Source: JAYFRC01 sp034926415
GTDB lineage: Bacteria > Bacillota > Clostridia > Oscillospirales > Oscillospiraceae
NCBI GenBank assembly: GCA_034926415.1
Contig: JAYFRC010000088.1
Coordinates: 1 to 32,067 of the forward strand
DNA length: 32,067 nt
Direction: 5' to 3'
In this document: positions 15,069 through 22,957 of the stretch, in pieces
Layout: each line of letters opens with the position of its first letter
Numbering within the stretch: the first letter of the stretch is position 1
Notes under the pieces: model-generated
Databases searched by the model: none
Told to the model about the DNA's origin: nothing
What the model saw: only the letters and a program-made list of their open reading frames with translations
Program-made: the position numbers and the translations under genes

Positions 15069-15785
15069 TTAGCCTCTTGCGGAAGCCTTCTGCGGATTGC
15101 GTCCGGAAGCCTTCTGCGGGTTCTTGCTGATGTCCGCCACGGTCTGCTTGGCCTTGTGGACCTTGACAGTGGATTGGATGTAGACGAGCCCGCCCTTGGG
15201 GCCGGGAACTGCGCCGCGAATGACGAGCATGTTCATATCCGGGTCGACCTTGACGATGTCGAGGTTCTGGACAGTGACCTGCTCGACGCCCAAGTGTCCG
15301 GCTCCGATCTTGCCCTTGAAAATGCGGGACGGATCGGTGGACGAACCCATGGAGCCTGCGTGACGGTGGACAGGTCCGCCGCCGTGAGCCATAGGAGTTC
15401 TCTGCGCGTTCCAGCGCTTGATTACGCCGGCATAGCCTTTACCTTTGCTGATTCCGACGACGTCTACGAAATCGCCTACCGCGAAGGTGTCGGCCTTGAC
15501 AATGTCGCCGACGTTGAGGCTCTCGGCGTTGTCGAGCTCGAATTCCTTAAGGTTTTTCTTGGGAGCCACGCCCGCCTTTGCGAGATGGCCTTTCTCGGGC
15601 TTGGACAGTTTCTTCTCAGAAACGTCCTCAAAGCCCAGCTGAACTGCCTCATAACCGTCCTTCTCGGCGGTCTTCTTCTGAGTGACGACGCAGGGTCCGG
15701 CTTCGATGACAGTTACCGGGATGACCTTGCCGCTCTCATCGAAAATCTGAGTCATGCCAACTTTTTTGCCGATGATTGCTTTCAT
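15069..15785 (-). CDS. rplC: 50S ribosomal protein L3 with duplicated tail
   Basis: L3 starts 50S assembly and reaches the peptidyl transferase centre. The core is typical: MKAIIGKKVGMTQIFDESGK at the start, then the loop around WNAQRTPMAHGGGPVHRHAG and MGSSTDPSRIFKGK. At 238 residues it is about 25 longer than usual. The extra end holds two copies of NPQKAS(G/A)R at 222-237, from a 24-nt tandem duplication. Confidence 0.98.
   Translation of the reverse strand: MKAIIGKKVGMTQIFDESGKVIPVTVIEAGPCVVTQKKTAEKDGYEAVQLGFEDVSEKKLSKPEKGHLAKAGVAPKKNLKEFELDNAESLNVGDIVKADTFAVGDFVDVVGISKGKGYAGVIKRWNAQRTPMAHGGGPVHRHAGSMGSSTDPSRIFKGKIGAGHLGVEQVTVQNLDIVKVDPDMNMLVIRGAVPGPKGGLVYIQSTVKVHKAKQTVADISKNPQKASGRNPQKASARG
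15075..15122 (-). repeat. Two-unit 24-nt tandem repeat at the end of rplC
   Basis: Two adjacent 24-nt units share the 15-nt core ggaagccttctgcgg and encode NPQKASGR and NPQKASAR. This looks like a recent duplication within the basic C-terminal tail of L3. Confidence 0.85.
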
Positions 15786-15928
15786 TTATGTTCCTCCTTC
15801 AAGGTTATTGGTCGACATAGATGAGCACATTATTATAATGTATCGCTCATTGCTCTGCCGACTTGACCCGCCCTCCATACGTTTTGCGGAGAGCGTGGGT
15901 GCTTACGGAAAATAAGGATACGCGCGTC
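15786..15928 (-). promoter_or_regulatory. rpsJ-rplC spacer with a GC hairpin
   Basis: This 143-nt spacer separates rpsJ from rplC. It contains an 8-bp helix (15869-15876 with 15888-15895) around an 11-nt loop, and flanking accc/gggt can extend it. No U-run follows on the minus strand. The part nearer rplC is AT-rich. I see no convincing promoter. It may be a control or processing site; function unknown. Confidence 0.35.
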
Positions 15929-16246
15929 TTACAGCTTTATTTCGATATCGACGCCCGCGGGAAGGTCGAGAGTCTTAAGAGCCTCAACGGTCTTGGGGTT
16001 GGCCTTGGTGATGTCGATAAGACGCTTATGGGTTCTGCGCTCGAACTGCTCGCGGCTGTCCTTATACTTGTGGACGGCGCGCAGGATGGTGATTATTTCC
16101 TTCTTGGTGGGCAGGGGAATGGGGCCGGAAACCGTAGCGCCCGTGCGCTTGGCGGTCTCGACTATCTTCTCCGCGCTCTGGTCGATCACCTGATGATCGT
16201 AAGCCTTAAGGCGAATACGAATCATGTCTTTCTTTGCTTCTGCCAT
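15929..16246 (-). CDS. rpsJ: 30S ribosomal protein S10
   Basis: S10 is a head protein of the small subunit and, as NusE, a partner in transcription antitermination. The 105 residues contain IRIRLKAYDHQVIDQSAEKIV, the block GPIPLPTKKEI and FERRTHKRLIDI. Length is standard. It is the first gene of the transcript, with an AAGGAGG site and a long structured leader. The usual str operon genes (tuf, fusA) are not found upstream in this window. Confidence 0.98.
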   Translation of the reverse strand: MAEAKKDMIRIRLKAYDHQVIDQSAEKIVETAKRTGATVSGPIPLPTKKEIITILRAVHKYKDSREQFERRTHKRLIDITKANPKTVEALKTLDLPAGVDIEIKL

Positions 16247-16527
16247 TTTGTTTTTCCTCCTTGTTCATACGAAGTGTTGCGTAAGTGCCGCTCCGTACGG
16301 TGAAAAATCTTGTACGCTTATCCGTGCGTATCATTCCGCCTCATAAGAAAAACCGGCGAGACATAATACATCCGGCCGGTAAACTCTATGCGCAGCGATA
16401 TACGCTGTACAGATTTCTCAGCCGCCCGATTGTCGGACATACTCCGCAGGAGTTACCGGGGCAAACCCGCAATCTCCTGTTTCATCGCATATACACGCTT
16501 CCGGGCATACCCTGCCCTTTTGCGCGC
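16247..16527 (-). promoter_or_regulatory. Long structured leader of the S10 operon
   Basis: About 280 nt of untranslated RNA lie between the likely start site and rpsJ. In order it can form hairpins at 16517-16503 (5 bp), 16453-16441 (5 bp, 3-nt loop), 16407-16393 (5 bp) and 16380-16352 (6 bp, followed by a U-run). Such leaders often carry ribosomal protein feedback sites, here possibly L4 as in E. coli. The ligand and fold are inferred. Confidence 0.5.
16348..16380 (-). terminator. Possible attenuator in the S10 leader
   Basis: ACCGGC (16380-16375) pairs with GCCGGT (16357-16352) across a 17-nt loop, followed at once by TTTTT on the minus strand. The stem is short, so it would be a weak or conditional terminator. 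This fits attenuation of the ribosomal operon rather than constitutive stopping. Confidence 0.35.
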
Positions 16528-16533
16528 TCAATT

Positions 16534-16562
16534 ATCATACATTATCCGCACTTCCGTGTCAA
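16534..16562 (-). promoter_or_regulatory. Strong sigma-A type promoter of the S10 operon
   Basis: On the minus strand a perfect -35 TTGACA (16562-16557) is followed after 17 nt by -10 TATGAT (16539-16534). It matches 11 of 12 consensus bases. The region just upstream is AT-rich, as for an UP element. The predicted start is near 16527. It lies between the XRE gene stop and rpsJ, so the ribosomal unit has its own promoter. Confidence 0.85.
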
Positions 16563-16623
16563 TAGAAATTTTGCGGATTTTACGAAATGTTTCAGCTGTT
16601 TTTGGTAAAAGGGCTGAAAAACT

Positions 16624-17289
16624 CTATCTGTTCGCTCCGAGGTAGAAACATACTCCCGCAGCGAACATCATCACTCTTCCCCAGCCTACTCCGGAGAACG
16701 CCAGCGCGCTCACGCTCATTAAAATTTTCCCCGCCCCCGTCGGCGACACTGGGACAAAAATGCAGATAAGCGCCAGAAGATAGACCGCCGAAAAAGAGAT
16801 CGCCGCCGTCAGAAACAACCGGCGCAGAAGCGGCTTGCGTATGCGGATGTCCTTTGTCATCGACAGTCCTCCAAGGCAGAGCCAGCTCAGCAGCATGGGC
16901 AGCAGCTCGCTGTAAACCAGTATGTAGACCGCATACAGCGTCCCATAAGTATACATGTGGTAATAAGCCTCCTGCCAGGCAGGATACACCGTGACGCGAA
17001 TCGCCAAATACAGCACCATCAGTGCGGCGCAGACCAGCAGAAAAATTTCCCGCGCCTTTTTCCGGTTGGGGTAGGGCTCAGCACCCGTCCGCACGCCGTA
17101 TATAAGTTCGTTTGCGTCGGTGCCAAAAGCGGCGGCCAGCGTGGTCAGCGTCTCGATGTCGGGCTGTGTCTTGCCTGTCTCCCAGCTTGATACCGCCTGG
17201 CGCGTGACATGCATCTGTTCCGCCAAGGCGTCCTGCGTCATATTCCTGTCGCCCCGAAGGCGTTTTATATTTTTGCCGACAGCGTTCAA
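16624..17289 (-). CDS. XRE-family regulator with a four-helix membrane domain
   Basis: A 221-residue protein with an N-terminal Cro/C1-type helix-turn-helix (about 5-62; NMTQDALAEQMHVTRQAVSSWETGKTQPD region, highly typical of Bacillota). Four hydrophobic segments follow at about 82-104, 116-141, 158-176 and 187-217. It probably binds DNA while anchored in the membrane, perhaps responding to envelope signals; the target is unknown. The start is TTG with GGGGAG upstream; the first ATG would cut into the HTH. It ends 62 nt before the S10 promoter. A 7-bp hairpin (16590-16596/16613-16619) follows and may be a weak terminator. Confidence 0.85.
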   Translation of the reverse strand: MNAVGKNIKRLRGDRNMTQDALAEQMHVTRQAVSSWETGKTQPDIETLTTLAAAFGTDANELIYGVRTGAEPYPNRKKAREIFLLVCAALMVLYLAIRVTVYPAWQEAYYHMYTYGTLYAVYILVYSELLPMLLSWLCLGGLSMTKDIRIRKPLLRRLFLTAAISFSAVYLLALICIFVPVSPTGAGKILMSVSALAFSGVGWGRVMMFAAGVCFYLGANR

Positions 17290-17310
17290 AATATCAACTC
17301 CCCGATGCTA

Positions 17311-17339
17311 AATATACCGTATGTGAACGATATTGTCAC
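17311..17339 (-). promoter_or_regulatory. Likely promoter of the XRE regulator gene
   Basis: On the minus strand GTGACA (17339-17334) and TATATT (17316-17311) are 17 nt apart. A GTGA-N9-TCAC inverted repeat overlaps the -35 and part of the spacer, and a GCAAC/GTTGC repeat lies just upstream (17340-17354). Either could be an autoregulatory operator. Confidence 0.5.
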
Positions 17340-17419
17340 GCAACAAAGCGTTGCTTCGACGTTTTTGCCGCTGCGATGGGATGTTGCGCGACGCCGAGGC
17401 GAAAAGTTAAACGCCGCAT

Positions 17420-17462
17420 ATAAAAGAAAGCCGCCGCATAAATGCGGCAGCCTTCTTTTATA
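17420..17462. terminator. Terminator after rnfB, bidirectional
   Basis: A long hairpin with arms around 17421-17438 and 17443-17461 has a TAAA loop and mostly paired GC core (GCCGCCGCA/TGCGGCAGC). It is flanked by AAAAGAA and TTCTTTT, giving U-rich ends on both strands. It ends the rnf transcript 21 nt after rnfB and separates it from the XRE gene. Confidence 0.85.
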
Positions 17463-17482
17463 TAATAAATGATGATGTGAAA

Positions 17483-18424
17483 TTACTTTGCCGCAGGCTC
17501 TTCCGCCGCGGGAGCAGTCTCCGCGGGCTTGGCCTCCTCGGCCGCTTTAGCAGCGGCGGCAGCCTGAGCCTTCTTCTCGGCCTGAGCCTTCTTTATCGCC
17601 TTGTACTTGTCCTTCTCCTCCTGAGTGGGGATGGGCTCGATGGCGTTCTTCGGGCAGACCTTCGTGCAGGCCTTGCAGTTCCTGCACTTTTCGTAATCGA
17701 TGACCGCGACGTTGTTCACGACGTGGATAGCGTCGAACTTACACTCCTTGGTGCACAGGCCGCAGCCTATGCAGGCATTGGCGCATACCTTAGATGCAAC
17801 GGCGCCCTTGTCTTTGTTGTTGCAGTTGACAAATATCTTCTTGGCCGCCGGTACCGAGACAATCAGGTGTCTCGGGCAGGCCTCGGCGCATTTCATGCAG
17901 TCTGTGCACTTTTCGGGATCCACGACCGGCACTCCGTTTTCTCCATAGTGTATTGCGTCAAAGCCGCAGGCCTTGATGCAGGAGCCGAAGCCGAGGCAGC
18001 CGTAAGCGCACTCAATAGGTCCGTTGCCGCCGACCTTGGTGGCGCCGACACAGTCGGTCACTCCGTTGTACTCAAACTTTTTGACCGCTGCGTGTCCGCC
18101 GTTGCATATTACATGGGCGATCATTTTCTCGCCCTCCACAGCCTCGACGCCCATGATGGTGGCTATTTTCTCCGCAGAGTCTGCGCCGCCGACGGGGCAG
18201 CCGTTAACGGGAGCCTTGCCCGCGATTATCGCGTTGGCGAGAGATGAGCATCCGGCATATCCGCAGCCGCCGCAGTTTGCTCCGGGCAGGCTGTCCAACA
18301 CTTCAGGAAAACGCGGGTCGGTCTTGACCTCGAAAATCTTGGACGCAATGGCAAGCACTACGCCAAACACGATTCCGAGCACGGCCATTACGAGGACCGC
18401 CGAGACTATATTCATTGTATACAT
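17483..18424 (-). CDS. rnfB: Rnf complex subunit RnfB (polyferredoxin)
   Basis: RnfB takes electrons from reduced ferredoxin into the Rnf complex. The 313-residue protein has one N-terminal membrane helix (about 5-28). A CGGCGYAGC cluster motif follows near residue 52. Several ferredoxin-type sets come next: CAYGC...CIKAC, CTDCMKCAEACP, CANACIGCGLCTKEC and CRNCKACTKVCP. The C-terminal 40 residues are an Ala/Lys/Glu-rich tail, probably helical or disordered. The start at 18424 is preferred over the ATG three codons later because of SD spacing (GGGAGG, 9 nt). It is the last gene of rnfCDGEAB. Confidence 0.96.
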   Translation of the reverse strand: MYTMNIVSAVLVMAVLGIVFGVVLAIASKIFEVKTDPRFPEVLDSLPGANCGGCGYAGCSSLANAIIAGKAPVNGCPVGGADSAEKIATIMGVEAVEGEKMIAHVICNGGHAAVKKFEYNGVTDCVGATKVGGNGPIECAYGCLGFGSCIKACGFDAIHYGENGVPVVDPEKCTDCMKCAEACPRHLIVSVPAAKKIFVNCNNKDKGAVASKVCANACIGCGLCTKECKFDAIHVVNNVAVIDYEKCRNCKACTKVCPKNAIEPIPTQEEKDKYKAIKKAQAEKKAQAAAAAKAAEEAKPAETAPAAEEPAAK

Positions 18425-18439
18425 ATCTCTGTTCCTCCC

Positions 18440-19024
18440 TTACCAGACCTGAAGCCCGGAGAAGCCCATGAAGGCAAGGGCCATGAGGCTTGCGGTTACG
18501 AGTGCAAACGGAATTCCCTCAAAGCTCTTGGGGCATTCAGAGAATTCGAGGCGCTCGCGAATGGACGCGAACACTACTATCGCCAGCAGGAAACCAAGGC
18601 CTCCGGTGATGCCGTACACAATGGACTCAATAAAATTGTAGCCGTAGGAGATGTTGTTGATGGAAACGCCGAGAACCGCGCAGTTGGTGGTTATCAGCGG
18701 CAGAAACACGCCCAGCGCCGTGTACAGGGAGGGCATGCTCTTTTGCAGGAACATCTCTATAAACTGAACGAGTGACGCGATTACGAGGATGAACGCCACG
18801 GTCTGCATATAATCGAGGCCAAGCGGCGTAAGGATGAGATGCTGGATGAGCCATGTTACAAGCGATGCAAGTCCCATGACGAATGTGACTGCGGCACCCA
18901 TGCCGAGGGCTGTGTCTATCTTCTTGGAAACACCGAGGAACGGGCAGCAGCCGAGGAACTGGGACATAATAAAGTTGTTTGTCAGTATCGCGCCCAGCGA
19001 TATGGCAAGGATATTGGTTAGCAT
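18440..19024 (-). CDS. rnfA: Rnf complex membrane subunit RnfA
   Basis: RnfA is an integral subunit of the ion-translocating ferredoxin:NAD+ oxidoreductase, homologous to NqrE. The 194-residue protein has six hydrophobic helices and the conserved segments NNFIMSQFLGCCPFLGVSKK near the N-terminus and LITTNCAVLGVSINN in the middle. The cysteine-bearing half-helices are the likely iron site between RnfA and RnfE. Its start overlaps the rnfE stop as TAATG. Confidence 0.97.
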   Translation of the reverse strand: MLTNILAISLGAILTNNFIMSQFLGCCPFLGVSKKIDTALGMGAAVTFVMGLASLVTWLIQHLILTPLGLDYMQTVAFILVIASLVQFIEMFLQKSMPSLYTALGVFLPLITTNCAVLGVSINNISYGYNFIESIVYGITGGLGFLLAIVVFASIRERLEFSECPKSFEGIPFALVTASLMALAFMGFSGLQVW

Positions 19025-19692
19025 TATTCAGCCGCCTCCCTCTTCTTGTCCTGAGCCTTCACCATGAAGTAGTTGACGACCGCGATGAAGATGCCGAGCA
19101 TCAGGAAGCCGCCTGCGGGCTGAGCGATAAGAGACGCCGCAACGCCGTGGGGAAGAATCTGGATGCCCTCGGCGCCTATCATAAGGTGAGCGGCGCCGGT
19201 GGATACGTCAATGAGGCCGCCGCCGAAGGTTCCCTTGCCGAGGAACTCACGGACGACAGACAGGATGATGAGTGCGATTGTAAAGCCGATGCCCTGGCAG
19301 AACCCGTCAGCGGCAGAAGCCATAACTGGGTTCTTATAGGCGAACGCCTCGGCGCGTCCGAGGATTAGGCAGTTGACGACTATCAGCGGAATGAACACGC
19401 CGAGGGAGTCGGACAGGAAGGGAACGAACGCCTTTAGGAGCAGATCGACTATCGTGACGAAGCCCGCAATGATGACGATGAACGCCGCGATGCGGACCTT
19501 GTTGGGAATGACCTTGCGCAGCGCGGATATGACCACGTTGGAACATATAAGGACTATCGTCGCGCAGATGCCCATGCCTATTCCGTTGAACAGGCTGGTC
19601 GAAACCGCCATTGTGGGGCAGGTGCCGAGCACCTGAACAAGAATGGGGTTGTTGGTCAGAAGCCCTTCCTTAAACTGTTTTTCGAAATTCAT
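19024..19692 (-). CDS. rnfE: Rnf complex membrane subunit RnfE
   Basis: RnfE is the paralogue and partner of RnfA, homologous to NqrD. The 222 residues have six membrane helices with the hallmark NPILVQVLGTCPTMAVSTS near the N-terminus and IPLIVVNCLILGRAEAFA mid-protein, which mirror the RnfA motifs. The C-terminus is short and charged (QDKKREAAE). It overlaps rnfA by one base and follows rnfG by 18 nt. Confidence 0.97.
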   Translation of the reverse strand: MNFEKQFKEGLLTNNPILVQVLGTCPTMAVSTSLFNGIGMGICATIVLICSNVVISALRKVIPNKVRIAAFIVIIAGFVTIVDLLLKAFVPFLSDSLGVFIPLIVVNCLILGRAEAFAYKNPVMASAADGFCQGIGFTIALIILSVVREFLGKGTFGGGLIDVSTGAAHLMIGAEGIQILPHGVAASLIAQPAGGFLMLGIFIAVVNYFMVKAQDKKREAAE

Positions 19693-19710
19693 AATTTAAG
19701 CCTCCCCCTT

Positions 19711-20334
19711 TCAACCCAAAGTTTCATAGACTAGCATCGCAGCGTTGACTCCGCGTGTGATGGCCTTTGTCGAGACGGTCGCGCCGGAGATGGCGTCCAC
19801 CTCGTTGCTCCCGCTGTTGACCGTGAACAGGTTGTCGGTGCCGGAAGTCTTGCCCTTGAACTGAGAGAGCACACCGTCGCCGTTGCGGTTGGGCTTGTCC
19901 TTGCAGACCTCGGTGCCGATGCCGGAAGTCTCACTGTTGCTGACGACGGAGATTCCCGCAATGCTTCCGTCGGAGCTGACGCCGACTATCATGTCTATCG
20001 TTCCTCCGAATCCGCTGGGGCCAACCTCTATTGCATAGCCGCTTCCGTCGTCCACGGCGTAGATTGCGATGAGCTTGCTCTTTGTATCATCGCCGGCAGC
20101 TATCGCCGTCTGATCGGCGGTTATATCCTGTTTGGTGAATGTTGCGCCTTCAAACACGCTTTGAAGCGCTGTCTGTGTCTTCTGCGCCTGAATTGCGTCT
20201 ATTTTGTCAGCCGTTATGCTGTTTACAAATCCGAGCAGCAGCGCGACTATCGCAGCTATCGCAAGCAGAGTTCCCGCAAGCCGAAGCACATACTTGGGAT
20301 CTATCTGTATCTGTATCTTTGCTTCCGTACTCAT
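19711..20334 (-). CDS. rnfG: Rnf complex flavoprotein subunit RnfG
   Basis: RnfG carries a covalently attached FMN outside the membrane and passes electrons within the complex. The 207-residue protein has one N-terminal helix (about 18-40) and an FMN-binding domain. The flavinylation motif SGATVST has its acceptor threonine at residue 186 by homology with NqrC. The start overlaps the rnfD stop as ATGA. A flavin transferase (ApbE) would be needed for FMN attachment and is not in this window. Confidence 0.96.
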   Translation of the reverse strand: MSTEAKIQIQIDPKYVLRLAGTLLAIAAIVALLLGFVNSITADKIDAIQAQKTQTALQSVFEGATFTKQDITADQTAIAAGDDTKSKLIAIYAVDDGSGYAIEVGPSGFGGTIDMIVGVSSDGSIAGISVVSNSETSGIGTEVCKDKPNRNGDGVLSQFKGKTSGTDNLFTVNSGSNEVDAISGATVSTKAITRGVNAAMLVYETLG

Positions 20335-21329
20335 TTCGCCTCAGCCTCCTTCTTTTCAGGCTTTACATAGCCGAAACGGGCAGGCTTGACGTGTCTGTCT
20401 ATCAGCCAGACTGTGCAGTTCATAAGAATTATCGAGAACATGACGCCCTCGGGATAGGTTCCGAAATAACGGATGAACACCGTGATAAGTCCGCAGCCTA
20501 TGCCGAAGATTATCTGCCCTTTTTTCGTGACGGGAGATGTCGCATAGTCGGTCGCCATAAATATCGCGCCGAGCATCACGCCGCCGCCGAGGACGTTGTA
20601 TATCATCCAGGGAACGTTGGGGTTTCCGCGGGAGAAGCACAGCGTCAGCACCGCCACGGTCAGTATGAAAGCGAGCGGGGTGTGCAGGGTTATGACTCTG
20701 CGCCACACGAGATAAATTCCGCCGATTATCAGCATCAGCGCGGAGACCTCACCGATGCAGCCGCCGGTTTGTCCGAGAAACATCTGCATAACGGTCGTGC
20801 CGTCGGGCATCAGTCCCTGGTGCATATAAGACAGCGGGGTAGCGCCGGTCACGGCGTCAGCCGTGGACAATACTCCCGCGTACTTTCCGACAACTTCCCA
20901 GGTTCCCATCATGGATGCCCAGGAGAACATGAACGCGCGCGCGCCGAGCGCGGGGTTCATAAAGTTCTTTCCGAGTCCGCCGAATATCTGCTTTACTATT
21001 ATAATAGCAAACGCGTCGCCTATAAGCAGCGCCCAGTAAGCCACGCCGACGGGGCAGACGTATGCGAGCAGTATGCCCGTTACCACGGCCGACAGATCGT
21101 TTATGCTCTGCGGCTTTTTCATAACCTTGCGGTACAGCCACTCGAAAAACACGCAGCCCGCGACGCTGACTACCGTCACGGCGAGCGCGCGCGGCCCGAA
21201 GTAGTAGACCGCGGCTATAAGCGCCGGCATGAGGGCGATTATCACGTCCAGCATTATTGAGCGTGTGTCGTCCTGAGCCCTGATGTGGGGCGACGAGGAG
21301 ACTGTCAGCTTAAGCTTTGAATAATCCAT
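20331..21329 (-). CDS. rnfD: Rnf complex membrane flavoprotein RnfD
   Basis: RnfD, homologous to NqrB, is an integral membrane subunit with covalent FMN, thought to be part of the ion path. The 332 residues have about eight to ten hydrophobic helices, the conserved NPALGARAFMFSW block and the flavin attachment motif TGATPL with the acceptor threonine at residue 164. An AAGGGGGG site precedes the ATG, 15 nt after rnfC. Confidence 0.96.
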   Translation of the reverse strand: MDYSKLKLTVSSSPHIRAQDDTRSIMLDVIIALMPALIAAVYYFGPRALAVTVVSVAGCVFFEWLYRKVMKKPQSINDLSAVVTGILLAYVCPVGVAYWALLIGDAFAIIIVKQIFGGLGKNFMNPALGARAFMFSWASMMGTWEVVGKYAGVLSTADAVTGATPLSYMHQGLMPDGTTVMQMFLGQTGGCIGEVSALMLIIGGIYLVWRRVITLHTPLAFILTVAVLTLCFSRGNPNVPWMIYNVLGGGVMLGAIFMATDYATSPVTKKGQIIFGIGCGLITVFIRYFGTYPEGVMFSIILMNCTVWLIDRHVKPARFGYVKPEKKEAEAK

Positions 21330-21344
21330 TCTCTTTCGCCCCCC

Positions 21345-22715
21345 TTACTTGGCCTCGGCAGCTTTTGCCGCGGCTTCCTTGTCAGCCGCCGCCTTTGCCG
21401 CCGCACGATTGTCGTTTATCTTCTGCTTCGCCGTGCGGAACGTGTGAACCAGATGCACGCGTCCGGGGCATATATACGAACACGAGCCGCACTCAATGCA
21501 GTCGAACAGATTGAGCGCCTCCGCCTCGTCGAGACGGTCGTGCGAACAGTACATATTCAGCATCAGGGGCTGGAGATGCATCGGGCAAACGCTTACGCAC
21601 TTGCCGCAGCGTATGCACAGTGGATCCTCAACGCCGCGGTACTCCTTGCCCGCGAAGGCGAGCATGGCGTTCGTGCCCTTGCCGATCGGAGCGTTCAAAT
21701 TGTACTGCGCTACGCCCATCATGGGGCCGCCCATAATTATTTTGAACGTCTCTTCCTTAACTCCGCCGCAGGCGTCGAACAGGTTCTTTATAGGGGTTCC
21801 TACACGGCACTCGAGATTCTTCGGCTCGATAACGCCGCTTCCTGACACCGTTACTATGCGGCGGATAAGCGGCATCCCCTGATACACCGCGCGCCAAATG
21901 GCGGCAGTAGTATCAACGTTGAAGACCGCGCAGCCCACGGCCGCAGGAAGTCCTCCGGGCGGAACCTGCCTTCCGGTTATAGCCTGGCAGAGCTGCTTCT
22001 CAGCGCCCTGGGGATAACGCGTGTGCAGCGGGCGTACTTCCACAAAAGAGGCGTTCTCCTTCGCGGCCTCGGTGCGAAGCACCTCCACCGCGTCCATCTT
22101 GTTATCCTCTATCCCTATATATATCTTTTCAAGCCCAAAGGTCTGAGCAAGCAGTTTTGCTCCGCCTATAATCTGCTCGGGATACTCGAGCATGATACGG
22201 TGGTCGCTGGTGATATAGGGCTCGCACTCCGCTGCATTGATGATAACAGTATCAACCTTGCCGAGACCGGAGCTTATCTTGACATGCGTTGGGAACGTTG
22301 CGCCGCCGAGTCCGACGATGCCCGCGTTCTTCACAATGTCGCACATCTGCTGCGGAGTTATCTTCTCGGGATTCTCCACAGGACGGATACTTTCGTCTGG
22401 CGTATCCTGCATGTCGTTCTTGATTACCACCGACATTACCATGTTCCCGTTGAAATGGGGACGCGGTTCGACGGCGACGACGGTGCCTGAAACACTCGCA
22501 TGGATTGGCACGGATACGAAGCCCGCAGCCTCTCCAATCTTCTGGCCCAGCTTTACCGTATCGCCTGCAGCCACTATAGGTGTGCAGGGCGCTCCGATAT
22601 GCAGGGACATCGGCATCACAACCTCCTCCGGAGGCGCAAGCTTTTCGATGGCCTTGCCGCTGGTCGCGTCCTTCATCGGATTAGGATGAACGCCGCCAAA
22701 AAATGCCTTTGCCAT
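21345..22715 (-). CDS. rnfC: Rnf complex NADH/NAD+-side subunit RnfC
   Basis: RnfC holds the NAD site, FMN and two 4Fe-4S clusters on the cytoplasmic side. The 456-residue protein has an N-terminal barrel-like domain, a Gly-rich nucleotide/FMN region (GIVGLGGATFPTHVK, about 132-146) and two cluster motifs, CIRCGKCVSVCP (367-378) and CIECGSCSYICP (406-417). An Ala/Lys-rich tail follows. The ATG at 22715 is used because GAGGTG lies 6 nt upstream; an in-frame GTG at 22736 has no site. It is the first gene of the operon. Confidence 0.96.
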   Translation of the reverse strand: MAKAFFGGVHPNPMKDATSGKAIEKLAPPEEVVMPMSLHIGAPCTPIVAAGDTVKLGQKIGEAAGFVSVPIHASVSGTVVAVEPRPHFNGNMVMSVVIKNDMQDTPDESIRPVENPEKITPQQMCDIVKNAGIVGLGGATFPTHVKISSGLGKVDTVIINAAECEPYITSDHRIMLEYPEQIIGGAKLLAQTFGLEKIYIGIEDNKMDAVEVLRTEAAKENASFVEVRPLHTRYPQGAEKQLCQAITGRQVPPGGLPAAVGCAVFNVDTTAAIWRAVYQGMPLIRRIVTVSGSGVIEPKNLECRVGTPIKNLFDACGGVKEETFKIIMGGPMMGVAQYNLNAPIGKGTNAMLAFAGKEYRGVEDPLCIRCGKCVSVCPMHLQPLMLNMYCSHDRLDEAEALNLFDCIECGSCSYICPGRVHLVHTFRTAKQKINDNRAAAKAAADKEAAAKAAEAK

Positions 22716-22729
22716 TGTTTTCACCTCAT

Positions 22730-22749
22730 CTAACACTATCTAACACTTA
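22730..22749. repeat. Tandem 10-bp imperfect repeat before rnfC
   Basis: Two adjacent units, CTAACACTAT and CTAACACTTA, differ at two positions and lie within the rnf leader, 15 nt before the rnfC start. One turn of helix per unit is suggestive of a protein site, but two copies could be chance. Confidence 0.4.
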
Positions 22750-22795
22750 ATATCAGCTGAAGCTCCGCATTAAAATATATCTCTACGGAACTTAA

Positions 22796-22826
22796 GGGCA
22801 GACGCGAATATTGTCGCAGACTGCCC
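22796..22826 (-). promoter_or_regulatory. Stem-loop in the rnf leader
   Basis: GGGCAG (22796-22801) pairs with CTGCCC (22821-22826), enclosing a small internal loop and a second stem GCGA/TCGC with a 6-nt loop. It lies just inside the transcript predicted from the rnf promoter. It has no U-run, so it may influence mRNA stability or be a protein site. Confidence 0.45.
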
Positions 22827-22839
22827 ACACACATATAGC

Positions 22840-22868
22840 ACTATACAACATTTTTACAGCTGTGTCTA
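22840..22868 (-). promoter_or_regulatory. Likely promoter of the rnf operon
   Basis: On the minus strand TAGACA (22868-22863) and TATAGT (22845-22840) are separated by 17 nt, matching 10 of 12 consensus bases. The leader to rnfC would be about 118 nt. A TTGACA further up (22929-22924) lacks a good -10 partner (AATAAC) and is a weaker alternative. Confidence 0.6.
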
Positions 22869-22957
22869 GCAGAAAAGCCGAAATAGATAAAATTTTAACA
22901 GTTATTCGTCCATAATTTAACAATGTCAATAATTATTTAGTATATAATATAAAATAT

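Noticed and set aside
16285..16608. A 107-codon plus-strand frame opposite the S10 leader
   Set aside because: It lies antisense to the predicted promoter and leader, has no clear ribosome binding site and gives an unremarkable basic peptide. The leader explanation is better.
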